A model generated the notes under the pieces. That model was not told the DNA's origin. It ran no database searches and worked only from the letters and a program-made list of their open reading frames with translations. From assembly GCF_003096675.1 (NCBI RefSeq), contig NZ_QEKW01000011.1, positions 62,001 to 126,000 of the forward strand: a DNA stretch of 64,000 nucleotides, in the 5' to 3' direction. Position 1 is the stretch's first letter; the number at the start of each line of letters is the position of its first letter. The translations under genes were made by a program, and so were the position numbers. Below are positions 1 through 8,087 of the stretch, piece after piece. This DNA comes from Actinomycetospora cinnamomea. Its GTDB lineage: Bacteria > Actinomycetota > Actinomycetes > Mycobacteriales > Pseudonocardiaceae.

Positions 1-418
1 GCGACCCGGGACGCAGCGCGGCCCTCGCCCCGCTGTCGGTGAGGACGTGCTCGACCTCGGGCGGGGCGAAGCGGGTGTTCACGGGGACGGCGACGGCCCC
101 GGCCATGAGCGTGCCGAGGAAACCGACGACCCAGTCCAGCCCGGCCGGCAGCAGCGACGCCACGCGGTCGCCGCGGCCGACGCCGTCGAGGACCAGCCCG
201 CCGGCCACCCGCGCCGCGCGCTCCCACAGCTCGGCGTAGGAGACCCGCTCGCCGCCGACCTCGACCAGGGCCTCGATTTCGGGATGGCGCTCGACCGAGG
301 CCCGCACCATGGCCACCACGGACGGCGGGAGGTGGTCGTACCGGGCGATGCCGTCGGGGCCGCGGGTGACGCCGGAGGCGTCGAACGGGTCGTCGCCGCG
401 CGGGAGCGGTTCGGGCAC
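1..418 (-). CDS. Acyl-CoA synthetase (AMP-binding), N-terminal part, cut by window edge
   Basis: About 139 N-terminal codons are present and the rest lies left of the window. The translation has the usual N-terminal pattern of AMP-forming acyl-CoA synthetases: a lid helix region, then VSYAELWERAARVAGGL, GVGRGDRVASLLPAG and GAVAVPVNTRFAPPEVEHVL. Such enzymes activate a carboxylic acid to acyl-AMP and then acyl-CoA. The adenylation motifs are not in view, so the substrate cannot be read. The GTG start at 418 is chosen because it lies 5 bp after the stop of the upstream phosphotriesterase-family gene, which implies co-transcription and possibly coupling of hydrolysis to acid activation. Other adenylate-forming enzymes remain possible. 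Confidence 0.75.
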   Translation of the reverse strand, partial: MPEPLPRGDDPFDASGVTRGPDGIARYDHLPPSVVAMVRASVERHPEIEALVEVGGERVSYAELWERAARVAGGLVLDGVGRGDRVASLLPAGLDWVVGFLGTLMAGAVAVPVNTRFAPPEVEHVLTDSGARAALRPGS

Positions 419-423
419 GGATC

Positions 424-1401
424 TCACCCCACCGTGAAGTAGCGCCGCGGGTTGTCGACGAGCATCGTCGTGATCTGCTCGTCGGTGACGCCCCGGTCGC
501 GCAGGGCGGGCAGCACGTCGTGGTGGATGTGCTCGAAGTGCCAGTTGGGCAGCATCTGCTCCTTCGTCGCCTGGCTCTCGCCGGAGAAGAAGTCGATGTA
601 GCACGACGCGTCGTGGGACAGCACGATCTTCTCGGCGTACCCCTCGGCGCAGAGGGCGGCGATGGTGGCCACCCGCTGGTCGGTGGGGTTGAAGACGTCG
701 ATCCCGAAGCGGTCGGCGCCGATCGTGGCGCCTCGGTCGGCGATCTCGCGCAGGTAGTCGAGGTCGTTGCTGTCGCCCGCGTGCCCGATCACGACCTTCG
801 TGAGGTCGACGCCCGCCTTCTCGTAGAGGTCGAGCGCCAGGCGACCGGTCTGGTGCGCGGCGTTGGTGTGCACGGTGATCGGCACGCCCGTCTCGACGTG
901 CGCGGCCGCGATCGCGTGCTGGATGCGGGTCTGGTCGGGCGTCAGGCCGCGCTCCTCGACGACGCCCTTGAGGAACGCCGCCTTGATCCCCGTGCCCCCG
1001 ATGCCCTCGCGGATGTCGCGCAGGAACATCGCGGTCATGGGCTCCTCGCCGCCGAGCACGGTGCCCGGACCGCGGTAGTGCAGGAAGTGCGGGATCTCGT
1101 CGAACGTGTAGAGCCCGGTGGCGACGACGATGTGGAGGTCGACCTCCGCGTTGATCCTCGCGACGCGCGGGACGTAGCGGCCGAGCCCGACGACGGTGGG
1201 GTCGACGATCGTCGTCACGCCGAGGTCGCGGAGCCGCCGCAGCTTCTCGATCGCGTCGGCGACCCGGACCTCCTCGTCCCAGTACTCGTCGCCGTAGTTC
1301 TGCATGATGTCCGGGCTCAGCACGAACACGTGCTCGTGCATGAGCGTCGTGCCGAGATCGTCGACGTCCACCGGACCACGCACCGTCTCCACCGTGGGCA
1401 T
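424..1401 (-). CDS. Phosphotriesterase-family metal-dependent hydrolase
   Basis: A 325-residue TIM-barrel amidohydrolase of the phosphotriesterase/PTE-like lactonase family. The expected binuclear metal ligands are visible: HEH at residues 22-24, the candidate carbamylated Lys at about 145 (AAFLK), His in VHTNA and IGHAGD, and the terminal Asp in LSHDASC. Family members hydrolyse lactones, esters or organophosphates; the physiological substrate here is unknown. The ATG at 1401 is preferred over an upstream in-frame start because GGAGGT lies about 8 bp before it and homologous sequence begins there. The next gene, 5 bp downstream, encodes an acyl-CoA synthetase, so a lactone or ester degradation role is a reasonable inference. 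Confidence 0.85.
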   Translation of the reverse strand: MPTVETVRGPVDVDDLGTTLMHEHVFVLSPDIMQNYGDEYWDEEVRVADAIEKLRRLRDLGVTTIVDPTVVGLGRYVPRVARINAEVDLHIVVATGLYTFDEIPHFLHYRGPGTVLGGEEPMTAMFLRDIREGIGGTGIKAAFLKGVVEERGLTPDQTRIQHAIAAAHVETGVPITVHTNAAHQTGRLALDLYEKAGVDLTKVVIGHAGDSNDLDYLREIADRGATIGADRFGIDVFNPTDQRVATIAALCAEGYAEKIVLSHDASCYIDFFSGESQATKEQMLPNWHFEHIHHDVLPALRDRGVTDEQITTMLVDNPRRYFTVG

Positions 1402-1508
1402 CGCCCCGCACCTCCGCCGCGCCGCTCGGCCTGTGACCGGCACCACCCTACGGAGCCCCGCGCGGACCGCATGTCCGTCTCGTCCCGGCGAGGCAGCTCG
1501 GTGGCACA

Positions 1509-2039
1509 GTGCGGGTCGTGCAGGTCCCGCCCCGCCTCGCCGCCGCGGTCGCCCTCGCCGACCCGGCGCCGGACGCGCGGGTGCTCGAGGTGGGCTGCGG
1601 GCGCGGGGTGGCGGCGGCGCTGCTGGTCGAGCGCCTGTCCGCCGGCCACTACACGGGGATCGACCGCTCGGCCACGGCCACCGCCGCGACCGCTGCGCGG
1701 ATCACCGACGCCGTCGCCGCCGGGCGGGCGACGGTGCGGACGGAAGAGCTGGCCGACCACGTCCCGACACCGACCGACGTCGCGCTCGCGGTGAACGTCA
1801 ACGCGTTCTGGACGGGGCCGGCGCGCCGCGAGCTGGCGGTGCTGGCGTCGGCGTTGGGCGCCGAGGGCGTGCTGCACCTCGTCTACGGCGACGACGGGGG
1901 CAAGGCGCCGCGCACGGACGTCGTCGACCGGTTGCGGGGACACCTCGACGCGGCCGGCTTCGTGGCCGACGTCGCGACGCCCGAGCTCCGCGGCGTGCAC
2001 CTGCTGCACGTCCGCGCGGTGGGTCAGGCCCTGCGGTAG
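1509..2039 (+). CDS. Small class I SAM-dependent methyltransferase
   Basis: A 176-residue protein with a Rossmann-type SAM site: RVLEVGCGRGVAAALL is motif I and YTGIDRSATA carries the acidic residue at the end of strand 2. A hydrophobic strand ALAVNVNAFW occupies the motif IV position. It lacks a substrate-recognition domain, so the acceptor cannot be predicted. The GTG start at 1509 gives the shortest sensible N-terminus before the fold. Its 3' end overlaps the convergent small gene at 2024-2239 by 16 bp. It is divergent from the phosphotriesterase-family gene across about 107 bp. Confidence 0.75.
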   Translation: MRVVQVPPRLAAAVALADPAPDARVLEVGCGRGVAAALLVERLSAGHYTGIDRSATATAATAARITDAVAAGRATVRTEELADHVPTPTDVALAVNVNAFWTGPARRELAVLASALGAEGVLHLVYGDDGGKAPRTDVVDRLRGHLDAAGFVADVATPELRGVHLLHVRAVGQALR

Positions 2040-2239
2040 GCCAGCAACCGCACGCCGAGGGCGGATTCGGCGCGCTGGATCTCGGCGAGCTGCTCGTCGG
2101 TCAGGTCCGCGTACGGGCTGGTGGCCTCGTAGGCGACGACCGGGGTCCCGAGGCGCTCCTCGAGGCGGCGGACGTCGTCGAGGGCTGCCTCGTCGAGGGC
2201 GGCGGGACGCAGGTCGGGACCGGTGGAGGGGGCGGACAC
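2024..2239 (-). CDS. Small conserved-type hypothetical protein, 71 aa
   Basis: A 71-residue acidic protein that is mostly helical by composition, containing LDDVRRLEERLGTPVVAY and LTDEQLAEIQRAESALG. The GTG start at 2239 follows a good GGGAGG ribosome binding site 5 bp upstream. Codon use is strongly GC3-biased as in neighbouring genes, which supports real coding. I do not recognise a named family. Its 3' end overlaps the convergent methyltransferase gene by 16 bp, and its promoter region faces that of the radical SAM gene at 2384, so the two may be regulated from one intergenic region. Confidence 0.6.
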   Translation of the reverse strand: MSAPSTGPDLRPAALDEAALDDVRRLEERLGTPVVAYEATSPYADLTDEQLAEIQRAESALGVRLLAYRRA

Positions 2240-2383
2240 TGAGACCTCCCGAGGGCTACGGGTGAGGGCACGGCGGTGTGACCGGCGGCACGCCGGACGC
2301 CGGCGAGTATCCCGCCGAACAGGGGACGAATCACCCCGATCCGGCGGAAGTCGCCGAGCGCACGGCGCGTTGACGTGGGTGCG

Positions 2384-3499
2384 ATGACGACAGCCCTGTC
2401 GGCGCCCACCGCCGCTCCTGCCCCGGCCCGCACCCGTCTCTGGATCCCGCAGCGCGTCCTGGTCACCCGGTCCGCGCAGGAGCACCCGCACACCGCCGAG
2501 ATCCTCCGCCGGTGCGAGGCCGCCGGCGTCGACGACGTCGAGCTGCTGCGCAACGACCGGATCACCGGCGTCCGCGGCGAGAGCGAGCGCGAGACCTACG
2601 CCCGCGCCAAGTCCGCGCTGGCCGTGGTCACCAGTCCCGCCTCGTCCCGCTTGCTCGACCCGATCCCGCCGAGCGCGGACTGGCGCGTCGACCTGGCCCG
2701 CGGCTGCCCCGCGCACTGCCAGTACTGCTACCTCGCCGGCTCGCTGTCCGGCCCGCCGATGACGCGCGTCTACGGCGACCTCGAGGAGATCCTCGCCGGC
2801 CTCGACGCCTACGTCGGCCACGGCACGATCACCTCCACGAACGCCGACCGCGCCGGCGAGGGCACGACGTTCGAGGCGTCCTGCTACACCGACCCGCTCG
2901 GTATCGAGCACGTCACCGGCAGCCTGTCCGCGGCCATCCGTCACGTCGGCACGCACGACTTCGGCGGGCCGGTGCAGCTCCGGGCGACGACCAAGTTCGC
3001 CGCCGTCGACGGGCTGCTCGACCTCCCGCACGGCGGGCGTACGCGACTGCGGTTCTCGGTGGGCCCGGAGTCGGTGGTCGGGCGCTTCGAGGGCGGCACC
3101 GACCCGGTCGCGACCCGGATCGAGGCGCTGGCGACGGTCGCCCGCGCCGGCTACCCGGTGGGGCTGACGATCGCGCCGATCATGCCCGTCGGTGACTGGC
3201 GGACGGCGTACGGCGACCTGCTCGGCCGGGTCGCCGCCGCGCTCGAGGGCATCGACGGTCTCGACCTCACCGCCGAGTGCATCACCCACCGCTTCACGCC
3301 GGGCAGCAAGGAGACCCTCGAGAGCTGGTACCCGCGGACCCGGCTCGAGATGGACCCCGAGCAGCGGCGCACCAAGCGCGGCAGGTTCGGCGCGGTCAAG
3401 CACGTCTATCCCGACGACGTCATGGCCGACCTGCGCGAGCACGTGACGAGCGAGCTCGCCGAGCGACTGCCTGGCGCGCGCGTCCTCTACTGGACGTAG
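2384..3499 (+). CDS. Spore photoproduct lyase family radical SAM protein
   Basis: A 371-residue radical SAM protein. The CX3CX2C cluster motif is CPAHCQYC with cysteines at about 108, 112 and 115, the arrangement typical of the spore photoproduct lyase family (not the common CX3CX2C of other subfamilies alone; the flanking DLARGC and YCYLAG also fit). Downstream strands include FEASCYTDPLGIEH and FSVGPESVV. In Bacillus, SPL repairs 5-thyminyl-5,6-dihydrothymine in spores; actinobacterial relatives occur in organisms without endospores and their substrate is unproven. ATG 2384 is chosen; a GTG at 2375 is in frame. It has no obvious partner gene apart from the divergent 71-aa protein. Confidence 0.8.
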   Translation: MTTALSAPTAAPAPARTRLWIPQRVLVTRSAQEHPHTAEILRRCEAAGVDDVELLRNDRITGVRGESERETYARAKSALAVVTSPASSRLLDPIPPSADWRVDLARGCPAHCQYCYLAGSLSGPPMTRVYGDLEEILAGLDAYVGHGTITSTNADRAGEGTTFEASCYTDPLGIEHVTGSLSAAIRHVGTHDFGGPVQLRATTKFAAVDGLLDLPHGGRTRLRFSVGPESVVGRFEGGTDPVATRIEALATVARAGYPVGLTIAPIMPVGDWRTAYGDLLGRVAAALEGIDGLDLTAECITHRFTPGSKETLESWYPRTRLEMDPEQRRTKRGRFGAVKHVYPDDVMADLREHVTSELAERLPGARVLYWT

Positions 3500-3570
3500 G
3501 GCCGTTGACGCCCGGTGCGGACCGGCGCACAGTTCGGGGCCCGTAGCCCCGGACCACAGCGGGAGCACCC

Positions 3571-4563
3571 ATGCTCACCACGGACCTCTGCAGGACCCTG
3601 GGAGTCGACCTCCCGATCTGGAACGCGGGCATGGGAGGAGGGCTCGCGGGCCCGGCCCTGGCCGCGGCGGTGTCGAACGCGGGCGGACTCGGCGTCCTCG
3701 GCATGGGCGGGCTGCCGGAGCCGGTGGTGCGGGACCAGGTCCGCGAGACGCGCGAGCTGAGCGACCGGCCGTTCGGGGTCAACCTCATCCTGCCGCTGTT
3801 GGAGGACGACACGCCGGTCGCGTGCTGTCTGGAGGAGCGCGTGCCCGTGCTCGTCCTGTTCTGGGGTGATCCGGCTCCGTACGTCGATCGTGCCCATGCC
3901 GTCGGGACGCGCATCGTGGCGCAGGTCGGGTCGGCCGAGGAGGCGAGGACCGCCGCGGACGCCGGGGTGGACGCGGTCATGATCCAGGGGGTCGAGGCCG
4001 GCGGACACGTCCGGGGCGTCGAGTCGCTCTCGGTGGTCCTGCCGGCGACGGTCGACGCCGTCGCACCGCTGCCCGTCGTGGCCGCGGGCGGGATCGCCGA
4101 CGGCCGGGGTCTGGCTGCTGCCCTGGCGCTCGGGGCGCAGGCGGTCTCGCTCGGAACGCGGTTCCTGTGCAGCGACGAGTCGCGCGCGGCGTACAAGGAT
4201 CGCGTCGTCGCGGCCACCGCCGCCGACACCCACTACACGAAGCTCTTCGACGTCGGGTGGCCGGACGCGGCGCACCGGGTGCTGCGGAACCGGATCGTCG
4301 AGGAGTGGCTGGCGGCGGGGTCGCCGGTGAGTGGCCGGCGGGTCGGCGAGGGTGAGGTCACCGGCAAGATGCCGGTCGGCGGACAGACCGTCGAGCTGCC
4401 GCGGTACGGCATCTTCATGCCGATGGAGGGTTTCGAGGGTGACCTGGACTCCTCGGTGCTCTACGCCGGGGAGTCCTGCTCGCTGATCTCCGACGTGCGG
4501 CCCGCCGGCGACATCGTCGCGACCATCGCCGCCGGCGCCGAGGCGCTCCACCCCGCCGGCTGA
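3571..4563 (+). CDS. Nitronate monooxygenase (2-nitropropane dioxygenase family)
   Basis: A 330-residue FMN-dependent TIM barrel. Recognisable family segments are PIWNAGMGGGLAGPALAAAV near the N-terminus, FGVNLILP, the substrate/flavin segment VMIQGVEAGGH, and the phosphate-binding region VVAAGGIADGRG followed by GAQAVSLGTRFL. Members oxidise propionate-3-nitronate or other nitronates and protect cells against nitro toxins; some relatives act in other flavin chemistry. The length is normal for the family. The ATG is preceded by GGGAG at a 6-bp spacing. It stands alone between the radical SAM gene and the HNH gene, all on the same strand. Confidence 0.85.
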   Translation: MLTTDLCRTLGVDLPIWNAGMGGGLAGPALAAAVSNAGGLGVLGMGGLPEPVVRDQVRETRELSDRPFGVNLILPLLEDDTPVACCLEERVPVLVLFWGDPAPYVDRAHAVGTRIVAQVGSAEEARTAADAGVDAVMIQGVEAGGHVRGVESLSVVLPATVDAVAPLPVVAAGGIADGRGLAAALALGAQAVSLGTRFLCSDESRAAYKDRVVAATAADTHYTKLFDVGWPDAAHRVLRNRIVEEWLAAGSPVSGRRVGEGEVTGKMPVGGQTVELPRYGIFMPMEGFEGDLDSSVLYAGESCSLISDVRPAGDIVATIAAGAEALHPAG

Positions 4564-4619
4564 GAGCGTTCACAGTTGATCAGTCGGGGGTGTCGGGGGG
4601 TCGGTCTAGCGTCGGGTTC

Positions 4620-7076
4620 GTGAGCATCGAGCAGGAGTCCCGGCCGGGCCTGGCGGCCGAGCTGGGGGCTGCTGCGCCGGATGCGGGGTTGGTCGGGCTG
4701 CTCGAGGGGATCGATCCCGCGACGTTGGGCGGCGAGGCTCTGGGGGCTCATGTCCAGGCCCGGTGGCGGGTGCACAACCGGGCGGAGGCCCAGCTGCTCG
4801 AGGGGTTGCACCATCTGGGTCGTGCCGAGGACGGTCGGCCGGGTCGCCGCCCGGAGCTCGACGAGTTCTCCGGGGACGAGCTGCGGGGGTTGTTGGGTTG
4901 GTCGCGCACGATGGCCACGCGCCGGCTGGACCTGGCCGATGATCTGTTCGTGCGGTTGCCCGAGGTCGGTGACGCGCTGCACGAGGGTGTGATCGATGAG
5001 CCCAAGGCGCGCACGATCTGTGAGTGGACCGGGGATCTCGCTGAGGATCACGCTCACCGCGTGTGCGGGGTGGTGCTGGGCGAGGCGCCGGGGTTGCCGG
5101 TGGGGGCGTTGCAGGAGCGGATCGAGCAGATCGCCGTCTCGCTGGATCCGGATTGGGCCGAGCGTCGTCGCCGGCGTGCGGAGAGCCGGGCGCGGGTGAT
5201 CTTGTCGGCGAATCCGTCGGGGACTGCGACGTTGTCGTTCGTTGATGCGCCGGTGCCGGAGGGGATCGCTTCGCAGGCGCGTATCGATGGGTTGGCGGCG
5301 GCAATCCGGCGTCTCGGGGTTCTCACGCCCGTCGCGCAGTTGCGCCTGCAGGTGGGGATGCGGTTGCTCGATGGCTCGACAGCGGGGATGGACGATCGCT
5401 CGGTCGCGTTGCTGCTCGCCTCGGAGTACCACGCCGCGAACACGCCCGAGGCGACCGGCGGGGGCGGCGGGGGCGGCGGGGGTGGCGGTGACCGGCGCGT
5501 CGGGCCGGACGACGCCCCGGCCGGCACCGGGCCGGGCGACACCGGGCCGGGCGACACCGGGTCGGACGACACCGGGTCGGACGACTCTGCCGACGACGGC
5601 TCGGCCGGCGACGGCTCGGCCGACGACGGCTCGGCCGACGACGGCTCGGCCGACGACGGCTCGGACAGTGGCCCCAACGATGACGGCCCGGACAGTGGCC
5701 CCAACGATGACGGCCCGGACGACGGCCCGAGGGACGGGCCCGACGGCGACGGCCCCGACGGCGACGGCCCCGACGGCGACGGCCCCGACGGCGACGGCCC
5801 CGACGGCGACGGCCCCGACGGCGGTGGCCCCGACGGCGACGGCCCCGACGGCGACGGCCCCGACGGCGACGGCCCCGACGGCGGTGGCCCCGACGGCGAC
5901 GGCCCCGACGGCGGTGGCCCCGACGGCGACGGCCCCGACGGCGACGGCCCCGACGGCGACGGCCCCGACGGCGACGGCCCCGACGGCCCGGGCGAGGGCC
6001 CGCGGTCTCCGAGCGGCGAGGGCGCGTCGGGCGAGGTCGACGAGCAGGGCGTGCTCGATCTGGTGATCCCGACCGACGGGCCCGGGCCCCCGCCGCTGGA
6101 GGTGCCCGAGCCGCGGGCGGGGCGGGTGCGCCAGGGCATCGTCGAGGTGCGCCTGCGGCTCACCACCGCTCTCGGGCTCGACGACCACCCCGGCACCGTC
6201 CCCGGCTTCGGGGTCGTGCTGGCCCACGACGCCCGGGGGATGATCCTGGAGCGGCCCGACGCCGAGTGGCGCGTGGTCCTCACCGACGACGACGGGCGCC
6301 TCCAGCACGTGCTGTTGGCCCGCCGCCGACCACCCCCGCCCCGCGGCCGGCAGCGCACGCCGGGACGCCGGGCCCCCCGATCCGCCGCGATCGTCGAGCT
6401 CCAGGTCCCGACCACGGTGCTGGCCGCCCTGCGCCCGGACGAGCACGGCGCGTGGGCGCCCCTGCTCGTCGAGCTCCAGCACCGGCTCACCGAGCTCGGC
6501 GGGGTGGCCGCGCGCTCCCGCCCGCCCGACGCGGACACCGGCCCGGACCAGTGGGCGCGGCGGCGCCCCGGCGCCGAGGTCGAGCGCTGGGTCCAGGTCC
6601 GCGACCGGCACTGCCTCGCCCCGTCCTGCCGCCGCCCCGCCCACCGCGCCGAGCTCGACCACACCCGCGACCACGCCCTGCGCGGCCCCACCGCGTCCTG
6701 GAACCTCGGCGCCCTCTGCACCCATGATCACCGCGCGGAACACGTCGCCGGCTGGCAGCTCACACAGCCGGCACCCGGGCGCTTCGTCATCCGCACCCGC
6801 GCGGGCATCACCCACACCACCGAGCCCCGCCGGGTCATCGAACCGCTACCCGCACCCCGACCGGCCGCCCGACCACGGCCCCTGCCCGACGACGGCTGGA
6901 ACGACGACCCCTGGCCAGACGACGACGACCCCGACCCCGATCCACCCGCTGAACCCGTCCGCCGAATCACAGACAACCGGAACGCGGACCGGCGAACCAC
7001 CGGCCGCCGCCGCACACCGACACCCACACCAAGACCGACACCCACCGCCGATCTCGACGACCCTCCACCCTTCTGA
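4620..7076 (+). CDS. DUF222/13E12-type HNH endonuclease with large Gly-Asp-Pro repeat insert
   Basis: An 818-residue protein. Residues 1-270 form the DUF222 (13E12 repeat) region, ending near ALLLASEYHAANTP. A low-complexity insert of roughly 190 residues follows, first Ser/Asp/Gly-rich and then a regular GPDGD pentapeptide repeat. The C-terminal third holds a complete HNH site: CLAPSCRRP, AELDH, WNLGALCTHDH. A Pro/Asp/Arg-rich tail closes the protein. DUF222-HNH proteins are multi-copy in actinobacteria and their DNA target is unknown; mobile-element association is suspected. The GTG at 4620 is chosen, but one at 4590 is in frame and neither has a clear ribosome binding site. The insert is far longer than in ordinary family members. 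Confidence 0.8.
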   Translation: MSIEQESRPGLAAELGAAAPDAGLVGLLEGIDPATLGGEALGAHVQARWRVHNRAEAQLLEGLHHLGRAEDGRPGRRPELDEFSGDELRGLLGWSRTMATRRLDLADDLFVRLPEVGDALHEGVIDEPKARTICEWTGDLAEDHAHRVCGVVLGEAPGLPVGALQERIEQIAVSLDPDWAERRRRRAESRARVILSANPSGTATLSFVDAPVPEGIASQARIDGLAAAIRRLGVLTPVAQLRLQVGMRLLDGSTAGMDDRSVALLLASEYHAANTPEATGGGGGGGGGGGDRRVGPDDAPAGTGPGDTGPGDTGSDDTGSDDSADDGSAGDGSADDGSADDGSADDGSDSGPNDDGPDSGPNDDGPDDGPRDGPDGDGPDGDGPDGDGPDGDGPDGDGPDGGGPDGDGPDGDGPDGDGPDGGGPDGDGPDGGGPDGDGPDGDGPDGDGPDGDGPDGPGEGPRSPSGEGASGEVDEQGVLDLVIPTDGPGPPPLEVPEPRAGRVRQGIVEVRLRLTTALGLDDHPGTVPGFGVVLAHDARGMILERPDAEWRVVLTDDDGRLQHVLLARRRPPPPRGRQRTPGRRAPRSAAIVELQVPTTVLAALRPDEHGAWAPLLVELQHRLTELGGVAARSRPPDADTGPDQWARRRPGAEVERWVQVRDRHCLAPSCRRPAHRAELDHTRDHALRGPTASWNLGALCTHDHRAEHVAGWQLTQPAPGRFVIRTRAGITHTTEPRRVIEPLPAPRPAARPRPLPDDGWNDDPWPDDDDPDPDPPAEPVRRITDNRNADRRTTGRRRTPTPTPRPTPTADLDDPPPF
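5734..5984 (+). repeat. 15-bp coding tandem repeat (GPDGD units)
   Basis: About 17 near-identical copies of a 15-bp unit (GGCCCCGACGGCGAC) run in frame inside the DUF222-HNH gene. Variation is almost confined to one codon, GAC or GGT (Asp or Gly). More diverged 15-bp and 18-bp repeats (SADDG, TGSDD and DSGPNDDGP types) precede it from about 5520. The array preserves frame because its unit is a multiple of three, so copy-number change would lengthen or shorten a linker without disrupting the gene. The opposite strand is also open over this stretch, which is an effect of composition. Confidence 0.95.
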
Positions 7077-7142
7077 TCGCGGGATGGGGACCCGCCCCGA
7101 GGGACATCCCACGATCCGGAGCGGGGCGCCGCGACGCCGCTC

Positions 7143-7402
7143 TCAGAGCAACATCGCGAGCTTTCGCGATTGCGCCACCAGCGCGCCCGCCGAGCCCCAG
7201 ACCTCGACGTCCTCCTCGTGCGGGCCATGGGCGAGGGTGGTTCGTCACCGTGCGGCAGCGCAGCGGCCCGGGTGCCGGGCGCTCGCGCAGGTGCACCCGC
7301 CGTTCAGCCGACCGTCGTCGAGCCCCAGCGCCCGGCCAGGTCGATCTCGTAGACCCCGCCGACCCGTTCCGCGATGCTGTCGAGCCCGAGCTCACCGCTC
7401 AC
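7143..7402 (-). pseudogene. Decayed acyl-CoA thioesterase (TesB-like) remnant
   Basis: Reading the minus strand from GTG 7402, 32 codons (LDSIAERVGGVYEIDLAGRWG) resemble the N-terminus of hot-dog acyl-CoA thioesterases before a stop at 7304-7306. Further on, VHLRERPAPGPLRCRTVTNH and, in another frame, HEEDVEVWGSAGALVAQSRK match the family C-terminus, ending at a stop at 7143-7145. The middle of the protein (well over 100 residues) is missing, and at least one frameshift separates the C-terminal pieces. The remnant starts 22 bp after the Lrp/AsnC gene stop, as if once co-transcribed with it. Confidence 0.75.
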
Positions 7403-7424
7403 GCCAGCGAGCAGACCAGGTGCG

Positions 7425-7904
7425 CTACGCGCCCCGCCGCCCACGGGGGAGGGCCCGGACCAGCGGCAGGACCCGGTGGGCGATGCGCTCGGTCAGCGCG
7501 ATCTCCGTGCGGGTGCGCTCCACCCCCGGGGTACCGATGATCCCCTGGACCACCTGCTCCAGGTGCGCGTTGTTCCGCGCGACCACCCGGGCCCACAGGT
7601 CGCCGTCCCCGGTGATGCTGTGCACCTCGACGACCTCGGCGACGTTCTCGAGGCCCTCCGCCACGTCGTCGAGCCGACCCTGCGTGATGTGCAGCGTGAC
7701 GAACGCCTGCACGTCGTACCCGAGCGCCTCGGGGTTCACCTGCGGCGCGAACCCGACGATCACCCCGCGCTCCTGCAGCCGCAGGAAGCGGGCCTGCGCG
7801 GTGCCGCGTGCGATGCCCAGCGCCCGCGCGTGCTCGCGCAGCCCGGCCCGCGGACGCTCGAGCAGGGCCAGCAGCAGGGCGCGGTCGAGGTCGTCGAGCT
7901 CCAT
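7425..7904 (-). CDS. Lrp/AsnC-family transcriptional regulator
   Basis: A 159-residue regulator of normal family length. The N-terminus carries a winged helix (LDDLDRALLLALLERPRAG, then the recognition region ARALGIARGTAQARFLRLQE). The C-terminus is a RAM/ligand-binding fold (HITQGRLDDVAEGLENVAEV, SITGDGDLWARVVARN). Such proteins sense amino acids or their 2-oxo acids. It is divergent from the indolepyruvate:ferredoxin oxidoreductase gene, which makes that gene the likely target, with aromatic amino acids or aryl pyruvates as plausible ligands. ATG 7904 has only a weak ribosome binding site. Its former downstream partner is the thioesterase remnant. Confidence 0.88.
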   Translation of the reverse strand: MELDDLDRALLLALLERPRAGLREHARALGIARGTAQARFLRLQERGVIVGFAPQVNPEALGYDVQAFVTLHITQGRLDDVAEGLENVAEVVEVHSITGDGDLWARVVARNNAHLEQVVQGIIGTPGVERTRTEIALTERIAHRVLPLVRALPRGRRGA

Positions 7905-7945
7905 GTCTCGTCCAATGGCCGAAGGAGATCAGTCAGCGGGGTGTT

Positions 7946-7992
7946 CCACTGGACCACTGGCCCAGTAGGCGAGCACAACCATAGACCACTGG
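7946..7992. promoter_or_regulatory. Candidate Lrp/AsnC operator cluster (three CCACTGG sites)
   Basis: The divergent region between the Lrp/AsnC gene and the oxidoreductase gene contains CCACTGG at 7946-7952, 7954-7960 and 7986-7992. The second copy is the left half of a perfect inverted repeat, ACTGG-C-CCAGT, at 7956-7966. Spacings of 8 and 32 bp place sites on nearly the same helix face, as is common for Lrp-type regulators. Assignment to this regulator is inference from position. Confidence 0.5.
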
Positions 7993-8087
7993 CGAGTAAC
8001 TCCCTACCTTCATCGGCACCGCGATGCACGCGCGTACCGGTCGTCCGACACCACCCCCGCGGTCGGCCGGCCCGCCGAGGAGGTCCC

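Noticed and set aside
5734-5984. CRISPR-like array
   Set aside because: The 15-bp units are contiguous with no spacers and encode a protein repeat in frame.
4461-6815. A 784-codon minus-strand open frame with AVGAVAVGA-type repeats
   Set aside because: It is antisense to the DUF222-HNH gene, which has complete HNH motifs. The open frame results from the 15-bp repeat and high GC.
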